Positions 51,959 through 61,318 of a stretch of 64,000 nucleotides of DNA are shown piece by piece. Source of the stretch: Paenibacillus etheri (GTDB taxonomy: Bacteria > Bacillota > Bacilli > Paenibacillales > Paenibacillaceae). Every line of letters starts with the position of its first letter. Position 1 is the first letter of the stretch. The notes under the pieces were generated by a model. It searched no databases. It saw only the letters and a list, made by a program, of their open reading frames with translations, and had not been told where the DNA came from. The stretch lies in NCBI RefSeq assembly GCF_001012825.1, contig NZ_LCZJ02000018.1, positions 425,122 to 489,121 on the forward strand, written 5' to 3'. The position numbers and the translations under genes were made by a program.

Positions 51959-52927
51959 ATGACTACTATCAAAGATGAGAGTGTAAAAAAAGGGTTCCAA
52001 ATGGGGCAAATCACGCAGAAATTAGGGCCATTACTAGGGCTAATCATTCTTATTATCATCGTAACTGTGCTGAATCCAAGCTTTATGGAACCTCTAAATA
52101 TACTGAACTTACTTAGACAAGTCGCAATTAATGCGCTTATCGCTTTTGGAATGACCTTTGTTATTCTGACGGGTGGCATCGATTTATCAGTAGGCTCTAT
52201 TCTAGCCTTATCCAGTGCCTTTACAGCCAATCTGATGTTATCAGGATGGGATCCAATCTTAGCTATTGTTGTGGGTTGTTTAGCGGGTGGACTGATGGGG
52301 ATGGTCAACGGGCTAATGATTACGAAAGGCAGAATGGCGCCTTTTATCGCTACGCTGGCAACCATGACTATTTTCCGCGGCTTAACGCTTGTATACACGG
52401 ATGGTAATCCAATCACGGGTCTCGGAGACAGTATGACGTTCCAATTGTTTGGCCGTGGATATTTACTGGGAATACCTGTACCTGCTATCACGATGATTAT
52501 CGTATTCGCTGTCTTGTGGATTGTACTGCACAAAACGCCATTTGGCCGTAAAACGTATGCCATTGGTGGGAATGAGAAAGCATCCATTATTTCAGGGATT
52601 AAAGTAGACCGCATCAAAATAATGATCTATTCCTTAACGGGTATGTTATCCGCATTGGCTGGAGCTATCTTGACCTCCAGATTGAACTCGGCACAACCAA
52701 CAGCGGGTACATCTTATGAACTGGATGCGATCGCAGCTGTAGTATTAGGGGGTACGAGCTTAACAGGTGGCCGTGGACGTATCGTAGGCACTTTGATTGG
52801 TGCTCTAATTATCGGGATTCTGAACAATGGATTGAACTTGCTCGGCGTATCTTCTTTTTACCAAATGGTAGTTAAAGGGATCGTTATTGCGATTGCTGTA
52901 CTCATAGACCGTAAGAAAGCCGTATAA
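51959..52927 (+). CDS. rbsC: ribose ABC transporter permease
   Basis: A 322-residue membrane protein with 8-10 hydrophobic segments. Family motifs: FGMTFVILTGGIDLSVGSILALS, GLMITKGRMAPFIATLATM and VVLGGTSLTGGRGRIVGTLIGALIIG, typical of RbsC/XylH/AraH permeases. GGGGGG lies 9 nt before the ATG. Confidence 0.94.
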   Translation: MTTIKDESVKKGFQMGQITQKLGPLLGLIILIIIVTVLNPSFMEPLNILNLLRQVAINALIAFGMTFVILTGGIDLSVGSILALSSAFTANLMLSGWDPILAIVVGCLAGGLMGMVNGLMITKGRMAPFIATLATMTIFRGLTLVYTDGNPITGLGDSMTFQLFGRGYLLGIPVPAITMIIVFAVLWIVLHKTPFGRKTYAIGGNEKASIISGIKVDRIKIMIYSLTGMLSALAGAILTSRLNSAQPTAGTSYELDAIAAVVLGGTSLTGGRGRIVGTLIGALIIGILNNGLNLLGVSSFYQMVVKGIVIAIAVLIDRKKAV

Positions 52928-52939
52928 GGGGGATTCCAC

Positions 52940-53857
52940 ATGAAAAAGCTCACATTAATTTTTACTTCCTTACTCTTGATTCTTATGACTGGCTGTTCCT
53001 TAGAGCCTCCAGAGTGGGCTAAGCCTAATAGTGGTGGGGGCCCGGGGAATATGAAGATTGGATTATCCATATCTACCTTGAACAATCCGTTCTTTGTATC
53101 GGTTAAAGATGGAGTTTTGGCAGAAGCTAAGAAACTAGGGATGGAAGTTCTCGTGATCGATGCGCAGAATGATTCGGCCAAGCAAAGTAATGACGTTGAA
53201 GATTTAATGCAAAAAGGTGTAAATGCGCTGTTAATCAATCCAGTAGACTCTTCAGCAATCTCGACGGTTGTTCAGACGGCTAACAGCTTAAATATCCCAG
53301 TCGTTACTTTGGACCGTTCTGCAGATAAGGGAGATATTAAAGCCCTTGTTGCCTCTGATAATGTAAAAGGTGGATCGATGGCGGCAGAATATATTGTAGA
53401 GCAGCTTGGAAAAGGTGCAAAGGTCATTGAACTAGAAGGATCACCGGGAGCTTCAGCCACCCGTGAACGTGGGAAAGGATTCCATGAAATTGCCGACACA
53501 CAGCTTGAAGTGATTGCGAAGCAAACCGCTGATTTTGACCGTACGAAAGGGTTGACCGTTATGGAGAACCTGCTCCAAGGAAATCCAGATGTACAAGCGG
53601 TTTTCGCTCATAATGATGAAATGGCTCTTGGTGCTATAGAGGCGATTCAGAGTTCAGGTAAGAATATTCCCGTCATCGGTTTTGATGGAAATGAAGATGC
53701 ACTTAAATCCATAGAGGCGGGTAAACTCACAGGAACCGTTGCTCAGCAGCCTGCATTAATTGGACAGTTATCGATTCAAGCAGCGAAAGATGTGTTAGAT
53801 GGCAAGACGGTTGAGAAACTGATTGCCGCACCTCTAAAACTGGTCGTAAAAGAATAA
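52940..53857 (+). CDS. rbsB: ribose-binding lipoprotein
   Basis: A 305-residue periplasmic-binding-fold protein anchored by a lipid (lipobox LMTGC, cleavage before Cys 20). After a Gly-rich linker come the ribose-binding landmarks IGLSISTLNNPFFVSV, NPVDSSAIS, TLDRSADKG and AVFAHNDEMALGA. It delivers ribose to RbsAC and is the last gene before the terminator at 53872. Confidence 0.94.
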   Translation: MKKLTLIFTSLLLILMTGCSLEPPEWAKPNSGGGPGNMKIGLSISTLNNPFFVSVKDGVLAEAKKLGMEVLVIDAQNDSAKQSNDVEDLMQKGVNALLINPVDSSAISTVVQTANSLNIPVVTLDRSADKGDIKALVASDNVKGGSMAAEYIVEQLGKGAKVIELEGSPGASATRERGKGFHEIADTQLEVIAKQTADFDRTKGLTVMENLLQGNPDVQAVFAHNDEMALGAIEAIQSSGKNIPVIGFDGNEDALKSIEAGKLTGTVAQQPALIGQLSIQAAKDVLDGKTVEKLIAAPLKLVVKE

Positions 53858-53871
53858 GTAAACGGATATAG

Positions 53872-53914
53872 AAAAACACTGCATACACCAATTTGGGGGA
53901 TGCAGTGTTTTTGG
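53872..53914 (+). terminator. rbs operon terminator
   Basis: AAAAACACTGCAT (53872-53884) pairs perfectly with ATGCAGTGTTTTT (53900-53912) around a 15-nt loop; T-rich end. Also usable from the convergent LTA synthase gene. Confidence 0.85.
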
Positions 53915-53925
53915 TATATAAAAGC

Positions 53926-55794
53926 TTATTTTTCCTCAATCACTCTATCCGGTAACTGTGTCACATAACTATCGGACAAATGAAGAAGCTCTAACGCACG
54001 ATCGAACTCATCTTCTGTCGTTTGTTGCGCGTGGTTACCATCGCCAGATAAGGTATAATGCTGACCGTCCTCGAAGCCACTGCCAGATAGGAAGAGCTCT
54101 TCATTATTGACGAAAGATCCTGTTGGCAGATAATAGCGCTGAGGAAGTAGGTTATAAGTCGATTGATTCAATAAATCTTGTCCGAAATGAATATGATCCG
54201 CAAGAGAAACACCCAATAAATTAGATACAGTAGGCAAAATATCCACTTGTCCGCCTAGCTGTTCTTTTACACTTGGCGTTGTAATTCCCTTTGCTGATAG
54301 GATCAACGGAATATTAATCAATTCGCGTTCCGTATATTCATGACCAAGAATTTCCTGTAATAAGACGTGATCGTTCTCTTTCAGAGAGAAGATAGGAAGT
54401 CCGCGGTGATCTCCGTACAATGCAATCAAGCTGTTATCCCATACCCCGTTTTGTTTGAGCTCATCGATAAAAAGTCCAAGTGCATAGTCAGCATAATTCT
54501 GAGCACGAATATAATCTCCGACTAACGTTCCTTCGAATCGTTCTGGAAGGGCCATTTTGTATTTATCCTCAGGGATCGAGAATGGATTATGCGCTGACAT
54601 CGAAATAACATGAGAGTAGAAAGGCTGATCCTTCTGATCCATCCTTGCTAGCTCTGCAGCTGTTTTCTCATACAATACTTCATCAGAAGCCCCGTAAAAT
54701 ACAGTGTCCTCTTCACCATAGTATTCCTTATCGTAATATCGATTAAATCCTAAAGCATTATAAAGCTCGCCACGATTCCAAAAGTCGACTTCATTCGTAT
54801 GGAATGTTGCCGTATCATAACCTATCGCTTGAAGTAGCTTAGGTAAGCTTGGAAGCTCTTTGGGCGCATACATTTGAGTGGCTGGACCATCGGGTGGAAC
54901 ATAGAAAGAAGTATTTACAATGAATTCGGCATCCGAAGTGTTTCCTTGTCCAACCTGCTGGTAGAAACGCGGAAAGTAGTAACTGCTAGCCGCGAGCTTA
55001 TTCATATTCGGCGTAATTTCAACTCCGTCAATCTTAAGATTGATTAAGAAATTCTGGAAAGACTCCATCTGAAGAATGATCAGGTTCTTTCCTTTGGCGG
55101 CTCCAAATAAAACTGGATCAGTGGTAGATTGAATTCCTTTGGTCTCGTTAATCGCAGCTTGTGTAATCTTAGCGACGTCGATTTGTTCTTCCTCTTGATT
55201 GGCTAGCAGAGAGTAAGCTTCATAATTGAGAATGCCCATTTGCTCGGCTTTAACGGTTTCGTTCATACTGGCTCGGTTCGGAAAAATATTCATTGCGCAA
55301 ATGACGATGGAAATACAGAACAAGATCGCAACCGCTTTCCGGTTACTTTTACGCGACATGGCTTTTTTCCAATTAAGGGCCTTTTGTTTTCTAAACATGA
55401 CCAAACCAATGACAATGATATCCACAAAAATAAGCATATATTGCGGACGCATGACCGAGAAAATACTTTTCTTAACAGCTCCAACTTGCTTGACCTGATC
55501 TAATACTTGCGAAGTAGCAATAATGCCAAAATGATTATGATATACAATGAGTGAGAAAAATAGTGTAGTGATCAACACATTGACCAGCATGTAGATGGCA
55601 ATTTTTCGTTTCGTTGCGAACCATTCAATCATGCAAAAGACTAGAAGCACAAAAGGGATTTCTTTTAGCCATGTGGTCCACGTAGGCCCGTCTTCAAAGA
55701 GAAAATACCAAGCAAAATAACTTTTAACTAGCATAATGAGAGAGAAAAATAATAGGGATCTTTTACTGAGAGTACGAGGTTCTTTAAACGGCAT
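53926..55794 (-). CDS. LTA synthase family protein (LtaS-like)
   Basis: A 622-residue membrane enzyme. Five N-terminal membrane segments are followed by an extracellular sulfatase-fold domain of about 420 residues. The catalytic threonine is in GQGNTSDAEF; other landmarks are LQMESFQNF (metal glutamate), FHTNEVDFWNR and YGDHRG. It would polymerise glycerol-phosphate from phosphatidylglycerol into lipoteichoic acid. Length matches LtaS/YfnI. The ribosome site is poor (GGATGGG), but the start is otherwise natural. Confidence 0.88.
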   Translation of the reverse strand: MPFKEPRTLSKRSLLFFSLIMLVKSYFAWYFLFEDGPTWTTWLKEIPFVLLVFCMIEWFATKRKIAIYMLVNVLITTLFFSLIVYHNHFGIIATSQVLDQVKQVGAVKKSIFSVMRPQYMLIFVDIIVIGLVMFRKQKALNWKKAMSRKSNRKAVAILFCISIVICAMNIFPNRASMNETVKAEQMGILNYEAYSLLANQEEEQIDVAKITQAAINETKGIQSTTDPVLFGAAKGKNLIILQMESFQNFLINLKIDGVEITPNMNKLAASSYYFPRFYQQVGQGNTSDAEFIVNTSFYVPPDGPATQMYAPKELPSLPKLLQAIGYDTATFHTNEVDFWNRGELYNALGFNRYYDKEYYGEEDTVFYGASDEVLYEKTAAELARMDQKDQPFYSHVISMSAHNPFSIPEDKYKMALPERFEGTLVGDYIRAQNYADYALGLFIDELKQNGVWDNSLIALYGDHRGLPIFSLKENDHVLLQEILGHEYTERELINIPLILSAKGITTPSVKEQLGGQVDILPTVSNLLGVSLADHIHFGQDLLNQSTYNLLPQRYYLPTGSFVNNEELFLSGSGFEDGQHYTLSGDGNHAQQTTEDEFDRALELLHLSDSYVTQLPDRVIEEK

Positions 55795-56001
55795 CTCTTA
55801 TGCCCATCCTTTTCTTTTAGATTAGTTCATTCTATTACTTGAAGTGTTTAAAATCAACTAGATTGGGGTATAAGAGAAACTTATTTTCCTTAATATTACA
55901 TTTGGGTGAATGATACCATAGATTTTATCTATAAAATTATTTTTATGGGAAATGAACTTTTTAAGGTACTCCTAACTCTTATAGGGGAGAGAGGTGAAGG
56001 C

Positions 56002-56550
56002 ATGGATGTCGCGCGATGGGTAAAAAAAGCCAAGAAGGGGAATAAAGAAGCATTACTCCACTTAATCATGTCTGAAAAAGACGTTTATTATAGGCTAGCG
56101 TTCAGCTATATGAGGAATACACATGATGCCATGGATGCCATGGAGGAAATGATCGTCACGCTTTATGAAAAGATCGGTCAACTAAAGAAAGAAGAAGCTT
56201 TTTATAGCTGGAGTAAGACGATTCTGGTGAATGTCTGTAAACAACTACTTCATAAGCGCGGGAAGCTGGTGCTGTTAGAGGATTGGAGTAACGTTGACGA
56301 TAGTGAATTAGACCAAGCTGTGAGTAGTGATCCTTATCGTAGAAGTGAGCAACAAATGGATATCGAGGCCTTGTTATTACAAGTAAATGAGCATCAAAGA
56401 GAAGCGATTCAATTAAAATATTTTCATGATCTCGATTATCAAACGATAGCTGACATTACAAAGGTTTCGCTAGGAACGGTTAAATCAAGAATTTACCATG
56501 GATTACAAACGCTCAAAAATCATTACAGAGGTGATGTTGATGAACAATAA
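56002..56550 (+). CDS. ECF-type RNA polymerase sigma factor
   Basis: A 182-residue sigma-70-family factor. Region 2: RLAFSYMRNTHDAMDAMEEMIVTLYEKI; region 4: HQREAIQLKYFHDLDYQTIADITKVSLGTVKSRIYHGLQTL. ATG 56002 is chosen, with AGAGAGGTGA upstream; the frame continues to 55906, but that adds a tail unusual for the family. The gene overlaps the following anti-sigma-type gene, the classic sigma/anti-sigma arrangement. Promoter recognition cannot be read here. Confidence 0.88.
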   Translation: MDVARWVKKAKKGNKEALLHLIMSEKDVYYRLAFSYMRNTHDAMDAMEEMIVTLYEKIGQLKKEEAFYSWSKTILVNVCKQLLHKRGKLVLLEDWSNVDDSELDQAVSSDPYRRSEQQMDIEALLLQVNEHQREAIQLKYFHDLDYQTIADITKVSLGTVKSRIYHGLQTLKNHYRGDVDEQ

Positions 56551-57838
56551 CGTCGAGCAACAATTAGCTGATGAGAAGACGCACATAGCGTCCATTACCG
56601 CACCTGAAGAATTAGAAATGAGATTAAGAAACGCTTTGAATTCGGCTCCCGCAAAAAGAACGAAAAGAATAGCATCGATTTGGAAGATCGCGGCAGTTGT
56701 GCTATTGGTGACAGTAATATCTGGACAAAACTACAATGCTTTTGCTTATTATGGCAAGCAGCTTTTTGGCTTTGATGAATTGCTTAATGGCACAACTTTA
56801 CAACAGCTAAATGAAAAAGGGATGGGGCAAAACGTCAACAAGAAGACTACGTTAGTAGATGGGACGGAACTTACCATTAACGGAATTATGGCGGACGCCA
56901 ATCAATTCATTATGTATTACACGTTAACTAATCCAAATGGATTAGAGGATATGTCTGTGGACGCTTTTAGACCCTCTAAAATAAGTGGTTTTTTAACTGA
57001 TTCTAACGTAATAAGTGGTACATCATTAATCAATGAAGAGCATACGGAGATTAAAGGACAGATGTCGTTTGACAGGGTAAATCCATTTTCGAAAAAACTA
57101 ACGTTACACTTTTGGCAGCAGCTAGAAGAAAACGGTCAGATGAGTGAAGGAACAGTTGCGTTCCCTTATAATCCCAATGAGGCCATGGAAACACAGATAA
57201 AACAATCGATCAATAAGAAGATTAAAGTCGACAAAGGTACGATTACCTTCAAGTCGATCACAGCTACACCAACGATGACTGTAATAAAAGGGAAGCTGGA
57301 TGTCGATAATTTTGATCGAGTGAATCTAGGATTACATGGGGTACAATTAATTGTTAATGGAACGCCTGTAGAGATCTTGGGTAGTGGCAATCAAACCTCA
57401 TTAGGTGGCAGAACCTTTGAGATTCGCTTCGACACATTGCCAACGGAGCTACATTCCATGCAACTAGTCGTTAAAGAGTTTACTGGATATCAGAAGCTGG
57501 ACGGAAAGTATTCCCTGATTTCCATAAGTGATAAGCTTTTTTTGCTGGGCGACAAAGAATTATGGGTAAAGAATGTATCCAAAACCTCTCAGGGGATCGA
57601 AATAACGATCGCTACGGATGATGATGTGATGCTGGATGGTGTGTCTATAGGAACGAACAACGAGAATACGCCTTTAAAAACAACGATCAATCAGAAAGAG
57701 ACAAAGCAAGTGGACGGCAAACTAATGAAGGAACGAACTTTATTATTTGATACACAAACGGAGCCTGAGTCACTACTTATAGAAGGAATGCATTACTTGA
57801 AGGCATACAATAAAGTGATTGAGATACCTGTTGATTAA
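56540..57838 (+). CDS. DUF4179-type membrane protein, probable anti-sigma factor
   Basis: A 432-residue protein with a short cytoplasmic part (about 60 residues, helical, charged), one membrane segment (IWKIAAVVLLVTVISG), and a large extracytoplasmic domain of the DUF4179 kind (FYGKQLFGFDELLNG-like start, then repeated beta-rich segments). DUF4179 proteins are coded beside ECF sigma factors and are thought to hold the sigma until an envelope signal comes. ATG 56540 is chosen, with GAGGTGA upstream; it overlaps the sigma gene by 11 nt. Confidence 0.8.
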   Translation: MNNNVEQQLADEKTHIASITAPEELEMRLRNALNSAPAKRTKRIASIWKIAAVVLLVTVISGQNYNAFAYYGKQLFGFDELLNGTTLQQLNEKGMGQNVNKKTTLVDGTELTINGIMADANQFIMYYTLTNPNGLEDMSVDAFRPSKISGFLTDSNVISGTSLINEEHTEIKGQMSFDRVNPFSKKLTLHFWQQLEENGQMSEGTVAFPYNPNEAMETQIKQSINKKIKVDKGTITFKSITATPTMTVIKGKLDVDNFDRVNLGLHGVQLIVNGTPVEILGSGNQTSLGGRTFEIRFDTLPTELHSMQLVVKEFTGYQKLDGKYSLISISDKLFLLGDKELWVKNVSKTSQGIEITIATDDDVMLDGVSIGTNNENTPLKTTINQKETKQVDGKLMKERTLLFDTQTEPESLLIEGMHYLKAYNKVIEIPVD

Positions 57839-57906
57839 TAAGAGATGGCATATCCAAATATTATGAAATATAGTAAACTATAATAGTCTGAGAAAGTGAG
57901 GGATTA

Positions 57907-58368
57907 ATGGATAATATTGGGGTATACAAAGTGAGTCGTCCTTCTTTAATATCACTTCTGTTATCAATGATTTTTTCAAGTGGCTTACTATTGACAAGCG
58001 TCATAAATAATATGGACGGAAAAGTACTTTCATATATCGGATTTTTTTGGATAATCTTTTGTCTGATAGTTGTAATCGTATTGCTCTATAGAATCATTAC
58101 GATTAGAAGGTTCATTCAAATCAAGATTCTTTCGGACTCAATAATAGTTGAAAATAAAGAAATTGAAGCAAACCGAATTGAGAATATTTATGTAAAGGGC
58201 TATTTCAAGCCCGTAATAGGGATTAAGCCTGTAGATCATAAATTTGCTCCCTATAGATTATGTTTTAGTTTTCTTGACCAAGAATACTGGGGAATGAAAG
58301 AACTAACTAAATGGGCTGAATGTAATCAAGTTAAACTGTCTCACCAAAGATTTATGAGATGGCTCTAA
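57907..58368 (+). CDS. small membrane protein, paralogue 1
   Basis: A 153-residue protein with two N-terminal membrane segments (LISLLLSMIFSSGLLLTSV; IGFFWIIFCLIVVIVLLYRI) and a cytoplasmic beta-rich domain with NRIENIYVKGYFKPVIGIKP and FAPYRLCFSFL. The two-segment-plus-small-domain layout resembles bacterial PH-like proteins, but no family is certain. It is clearly paralogous to the gene at 58524. Start ATG with GAGGG a few nt upstream. Confidence 0.65.
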   Translation: MDNIGVYKVSRPSLISLLLSMIFSSGLLLTSVINNMDGKVLSYIGFFWIIFCLIVVIVLLYRIITIRRFIQIKILSDSIIVENKEIEANRIENIYVKGYFKPVIGIKPVDHKFAPYRLCFSFLDQEYWGMKELTKWAECNQVKLSHQRFMRWL

Positions 58369-58386
58369 GGGGCTGTGACAATATAA

Positions 58387-58436
58387 GGGGTGTTCCAAGA
58401 GCCTTGAAATGGCTGATGGGGCGCCCCGTCTTTTTT
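58387..58436 (+). terminator. terminator after paralogue 1
   Basis: GGGGTGTTCC (58387-58396) pairs with GGGGCGCCCC (58418-58427) with three G-U pairs, an inner AGCC/GGCT stem, and six T from 58431. It makes the two paralogues separate units. Confidence 0.8.
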
Positions 58437-58523
58437 CATCTTCCTTCATCCAAACACCAAGATGTAATATCCATTTTTTATAACATATGGTAATCTATAT
58501 GGACGTGAGAAAAGGAGGGGCAC

Positions 58524-59009
58524 ATGGATCATATAGGGGTTTATAGAGTAAGGCGTCCGTCGTTAATACCACTGCTGGTAAGCATCAGTGTGCTATTGGG
58601 TATTCAATTGTTTCAAATTTATAACCTGAACCATCGCTATACAGCTAGCGACGATTTAGTGCTTTCTTGTTTACTTTATGGTCAGGCTATTTTGTGTTTG
58701 ATTGTTGCAATTGTTTTAGTCTACAGGATATTTACGATCAGAAGGGTTGTTGAAATTCAGATTCAACCGGAATCTATATTAATAGAAGATCTAAGCATAG
58801 AAGCAGATCGGATTAATGATATTTATATAAAAGGATATTTTAGTCCTGTAGTTGGGATTAGACCTAAAGAGAATAAATTTGTTCCTTATAAATTATGTTT
58901 TAATTTTTTGTCACAAAAAGATGAAGATGAAGTGATGAAACAGTTAAAAGCTTGGGCCGAACGAAATCAGATCAAAGTATCTCATAAGAATTTTTCGAGA
59001 TGGCTATAA
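58524..59009 (+). CDS. small membrane protein, paralogue 2
   Basis: A 161-residue protein sharing with paralogue 1 the start MD.IGVY.V.RPSL, the second membrane segment ending VYRIFTIRR, and the soluble core EADRINDIYIKGYFSPVVGI, FVPYKLCFNFL and AERNQIKVSHKNFSRWL. By eye about half the positions are identical, so the pair arose by tandem duplication. AAAGGAGGGG lies before the ATG. Function unknown. Confidence 0.65.
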   Translation: MDHIGVYRVRRPSLIPLLVSISVLLGIQLFQIYNLNHRYTASDDLVLSCLLYGQAILCLIVAIVLVYRIFTIRRVVEIQIQPESILIEDLSIEADRINDIYIKGYFSPVVGIRPKENKFVPYKLCFNFLSQKDEDEVMKQLKAWAERNQIKVSHKNFSRWL

Positions 59010-59037
59010 GCTAATCTAGACTAATATACGAAATGAA

Positions 59038-59066
59038 AGATACTGACCCTGGTTAGTGTCTTTTTG
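59038..59066 (+). terminator. terminator after paralogue 2
   Basis: AGATACTGACC pairs with GGTTAGTGTCT with two G-U pairs and a 2-nt loop, followed by five T. Confidence 0.75.
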
Positions 59067-59202
59067 TTGATTAACCGACACGTCATATGACATGTAACAA
59101 AGCTAAGTGGTGACAGAACGTTTCTAGCTAGAATGACATTCCGTTTGTGATACTCAGAACAGGTTCAGTATTCACAAATCACCCTATAGAGGAGAATGGA
59201 TT

Positions 59203-61173
59203 ATGAAGAAAAAGACACGCAGGCTCAGCGTCATCGCACTAATATTATCAACAGCTGTATTTACAGCATGTTCAGCACCAGTCTCCACTAACGCAACCAG
59301 TTCGAAAGGATCTTTTAATGGAAAAGAAATTGAGGCTTTCGCGGACCCTATATTTGCGCAGAAAATGAAGGAATACAATGTGAACGGATCCAATTTTGTA
59401 GTGGTTAAAGACGGAAAGGTGCTCGTGAATAAAGGGTACGGATATGCGGACAAAGAAAAGAAAACACTTGTCGATAAGAATACCGTCTTTCAGATCGCAT
59501 CCGTGTCGAAGACATTTACCGCTTTAGCAGCTCTGCAGCTAGTGGAACAAGGAAAGATGGATCTTGATCACGATATCAATGCGTATCTTGGCGGAATGAA
59601 AGTACCAAATGAAACGGAAACTCCGTTAACCTTAAGAAATATGTTATCTTACACAACGGGCTTTGATTACCCGGATAAAGCTAACTTTGTGGCACCGGAA
59701 TATGTAGATCAAGACATCCCCATGAAAAAGTTTATGACGGAGCATATACCGACTGTCGTTCGGACGCCGGGTGAAGCGTATACCTATGATAATTTTGCCT
59801 TTTTACTTGCGGGCTATGCGATTGAGGAAGTAAGTGGTACCCCGTTTTATAAGTACATGGAGAACTATGTGTTCAAACCATTAGGAATGAACTCTACTAG
59901 TGCTCGATTTACCCCAGAGCTTTTAGTTAGAATGGCCACGCATTATGGACCAGATGGTAAACCGCATCCAACCTTTGGGCATGCGCCTACCGATGGGCCA
60001 CAGGGCAGCATCCTTTCCACAGGAGAAGATATGGCTAAATATTTAACTCTTTTTCAACAACAAGGTAGTGTGAATGGGAAGCAAATCATTAGTAAAGAAA
60101 CCACGAAGATGATGCAAACGTACTCTGTATTTGCGAATGAATCGCTTCCGATGACGACGATTGGAGGATTTGAAGGGTATCGTAATGATCTGATGAATGG
60201 ATATCATGTGGTTCTCAAAGGTGGAAATATGCCTGGTCATCAATCACTGATCGTATTATTGCCTGAGGAGAATACGGCTTTCTACATGTCCTATAACAAT
60301 GACACAATGATGAGCTTAGATATCTATGAAGCCTTGATGGATCACTATTTTCCTGAAAAGAAAGCTCCAGAGGCGCCCAAGTACCTTCCATTGAATGCTT
60401 CAGAAGCAACTAAATATACCGGAACTTATTTGAATACTAGATTCTATTTCTTGAAATCGAATTTTACTTATGCAGATGGCAATCTGATTATGGAAACTGG
60501 AACAAGCGGTACACATACGTTACGAATGATTAATCCGCTATTGTTCGAAGATGAATCCGGCAATAAATTAGCCTTTAAAAAAGATCATCAAGATCAGATC
60601 GAATACTTTTATTATACGAATCCTAATAGCCCAGACTTTGTTTCAGATGCTCTTAAGGTTCACACGAAGCCAGCATTCGCTGATGTATCTGAGGAGAGCG
60701 CTTATAAATCTTACATCGACAACCTGTATTCGCTGGATGTGATAAGTGCTAAATCTGGCAAAAATTTCGAACCACAGGGAACGATGACACAAGGTGAGTT
60801 TATGGATGCTCTAATTCTTGCCCATGGATGGTACAGCTTTCCTCATTTAATTGAGGGGAATAAAGAATTAACGAAAAAAGGAATCCCTGGTTTTGATCGT
60901 AATGCTGTCATCACAAGACAAGCAGCAGCCGTTATGATTCAAAATCTAAAACAAGCTAAGCAAGCTTCAGAAATTACGCTTAAAGGTGACACAGACTCAT
61001 GGGCCACTGATTCGATCATAGCATTAGTGTCACAAGGTATTGTAGATCCTGATACAAAAGTGAATGTTGACGGGACTGTCGATTTTCGTTCTAAAAAGCC
61101 TTTGCTTCGCCAAGAAGCGGGTGCAATACTTGATCTTGCTTTTGGATACTATACATTGCCAATCAAACACTAA
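59203..61173 (+). CDS. beta-lactamase-fold serine hydrolase lipoprotein with SLH-like tail
   Basis: A 656-residue exported protein. The lipobox VFTAC ends the signal peptide. Residues about 45-400 are a class C beta-lactamase/penicillin-binding-fold hydrolase: SVSK (SxxK nucleophile and lysine), YDN (YxN) and a KGG-type segment around LKGGNMPGHQS. After a beta-rich middle domain (about 400-490) come about 165 residues (FADVSEESAYKSYIDNLYSLDVI, VITRQAAAVMIQNL) that resemble S-layer homology repeats, which bind cell-wall polymers. Likely acts on peptidoglycan-type D-Ala peptides or esters at the wall. Confidence 0.78.
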   Translation: MKKKTRRLSVIALILSTAVFTACSAPVSTNATSSKGSFNGKEIEAFADPIFAQKMKEYNVNGSNFVVVKDGKVLVNKGYGYADKEKKTLVDKNTVFQIASVSKTFTALAALQLVEQGKMDLDHDINAYLGGMKVPNETETPLTLRNMLSYTTGFDYPDKANFVAPEYVDQDIPMKKFMTEHIPTVVRTPGEAYTYDNFAFLLAGYAIEEVSGTPFYKYMENYVFKPLGMNSTSARFTPELLVRMATHYGPDGKPHPTFGHAPTDGPQGSILSTGEDMAKYLTLFQQQGSVNGKQIISKETTKMMQTYSVFANESLPMTTIGGFEGYRNDLMNGYHVVLKGGNMPGHQSLIVLLPEENTAFYMSYNNDTMMSLDIYEALMDHYFPEKKAPEAPKYLPLNASEATKYTGTYLNTRFYFLKSNFTYADGNLIMETGTSGTHTLRMINPLLFEDESGNKLAFKKDHQDQIEYFYYTNPNSPDFVSDALKVHTKPAFADVSEESAYKSYIDNLYSLDVISAKSGKNFEPQGTMTQGEFMDALILAHGWYSFPHLIEGNKELTKKGIPGFDRNAVITRQAAAVMIQNLKQAKQASEITLKGDTDSWATDSIIALVSQGIVDPDTKVNVDGTVDFRSKKPLLRQEAGAILDLAFGYYTLPIKH

Positions 61174-61181
61174 GGAATTGG

Positions 61182-61215
61182 ACACCTCAAAGAGACTCTT
61201 TGAGGTGTTTTTTTT
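61182..61215 (+). terminator. terminator after the serine hydrolase gene
   Basis: Perfect 13-bp stem ACACCTCAAAGAG with its complement, one-base loop, followed by eight T. Confidence 0.9.
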
Positions 61216-61318
61216 AATGATAGGTTTAAGTAGCTAAATGAAATCATCGGTAGTATTAGGTTGTTTTAAATGCTAAAATTACCCAAAAAGTATTTTCTTA
61301 CAGCAAGGAGGTATTCTT

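Noticed and set aside
55906-56001. Longer sigma factor start at 55906
   Set aside because: Extra 32 residues are not sigma-like, and ATG 56002 has a good ribosome site.
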